DNA of 5,004 nucleotides, taken from contig CAXQRU010000104.1 in the NCBI GenBank assembly GCA_964226685.1, positions 1 through 5,004 on the forward strand, given 5' to 3'. The stretch comes from CAXQRU01 sp964226685. GTDB lineage: Bacteria; Pseudomonadota; Gammaproteobacteria; Pseudomonadales; Cellvibrionaceae. Below, piece by piece: positions 4,974 to 5,004 of this stretch. The number at the start of each line of letters is the position of its first letter. The stretch's first letter is position 1. The notes under the pieces are model-generated. The model saw only the letters and a program-made list of their open reading frames with translations, did no database searches and was not told where the DNA came from. A program made the translations under genes and the position numbers.

Positions 4974-5004
4974 AGATCGGAAGAGCGTCGTGTAGGGAAA
5001 GAGT
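4974..5004 (+). other. Illumina Read 1 adapter remnant (reverse complement, not biological)
   Basis: These 31 bases begin AGATCGGAAGAGCGTCGTGT and match the reverse complement of the TruSeq Read 1 primer site, lacking only its last two bases. With the Read 2/P7 side at the left end, both library ends are present and the biological insert stops at 4973. Confidence 0.97.

Overview
The window is one complete sequenced molecule. Partial Illumina adapters remain at both ends (1-51 and 4974-5004), and the biological insert is 52-4973, about 4.9 kb. The proteins suggest a gammaproteobacterium. The topoisomerase III is collinear with the Escherichia coli enzyme, with catalytic residues at the same numbers, and the HlyIII and PilZ proteins are of types common in marine and environmental Gammaproteobacteria. 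An Oceanospirillales- or Alteromonadales-like host is a guess; no gene here fixes the genus.

Left part (52-2273). A hairpin of terminator shape (52-77) lies downstream of a minus-strand HlyIII/PAQR seven-helix membrane protein (107-724). A divergent spacer of about 150 bp separates it from a plus-strand pair: a PilZ-domain protein with both c-di-GMP binding motifs (877-1332) and an alpha/beta hydrolase of monoacylglycerol-lipase type (1332-2273). The pair shares a TGATG stop-start junction, so the two are probably translationally coupled.

Middle (2236-4230). Topoisomerase III (topB) is on the minus strand, convergent with the hydrolase and overlapping its 3' end by 38 bp. The best start is the ATG at 4164, not an in-frame ATG at 4230. 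A good sigma70-type promoter (-35 at 4218-4223, -10 at 4195-4200) lies inside the longer reading frame, and a 16/20 match to the E. coli LexA (SOS) box overlaps the -10. This is the most interesting regulatory signal in the window.

Right part (4231-4973). This stretch is more AT-rich and looks like an accessory segment. It holds an unrecognised 109-aa protein with two predicted membrane helices and, convergent to it, a 73-aa ORF. That ORF has a signal peptide and about 30 residues resembling the start of a spermidine/putrescine-type solute-binding protein, then ends early. Several short inverted repeats surround these two genes.

Overall this is mostly ordinary chromosomal gene content. I see no RNA genes, CRISPR array, transposase or recombinase, and no clear novel multi-gene system. 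The leads worth following are the possible SOS control of topB, the PilZ-hydrolase pair, and the truncated binding-protein gene with its dyad repeats.
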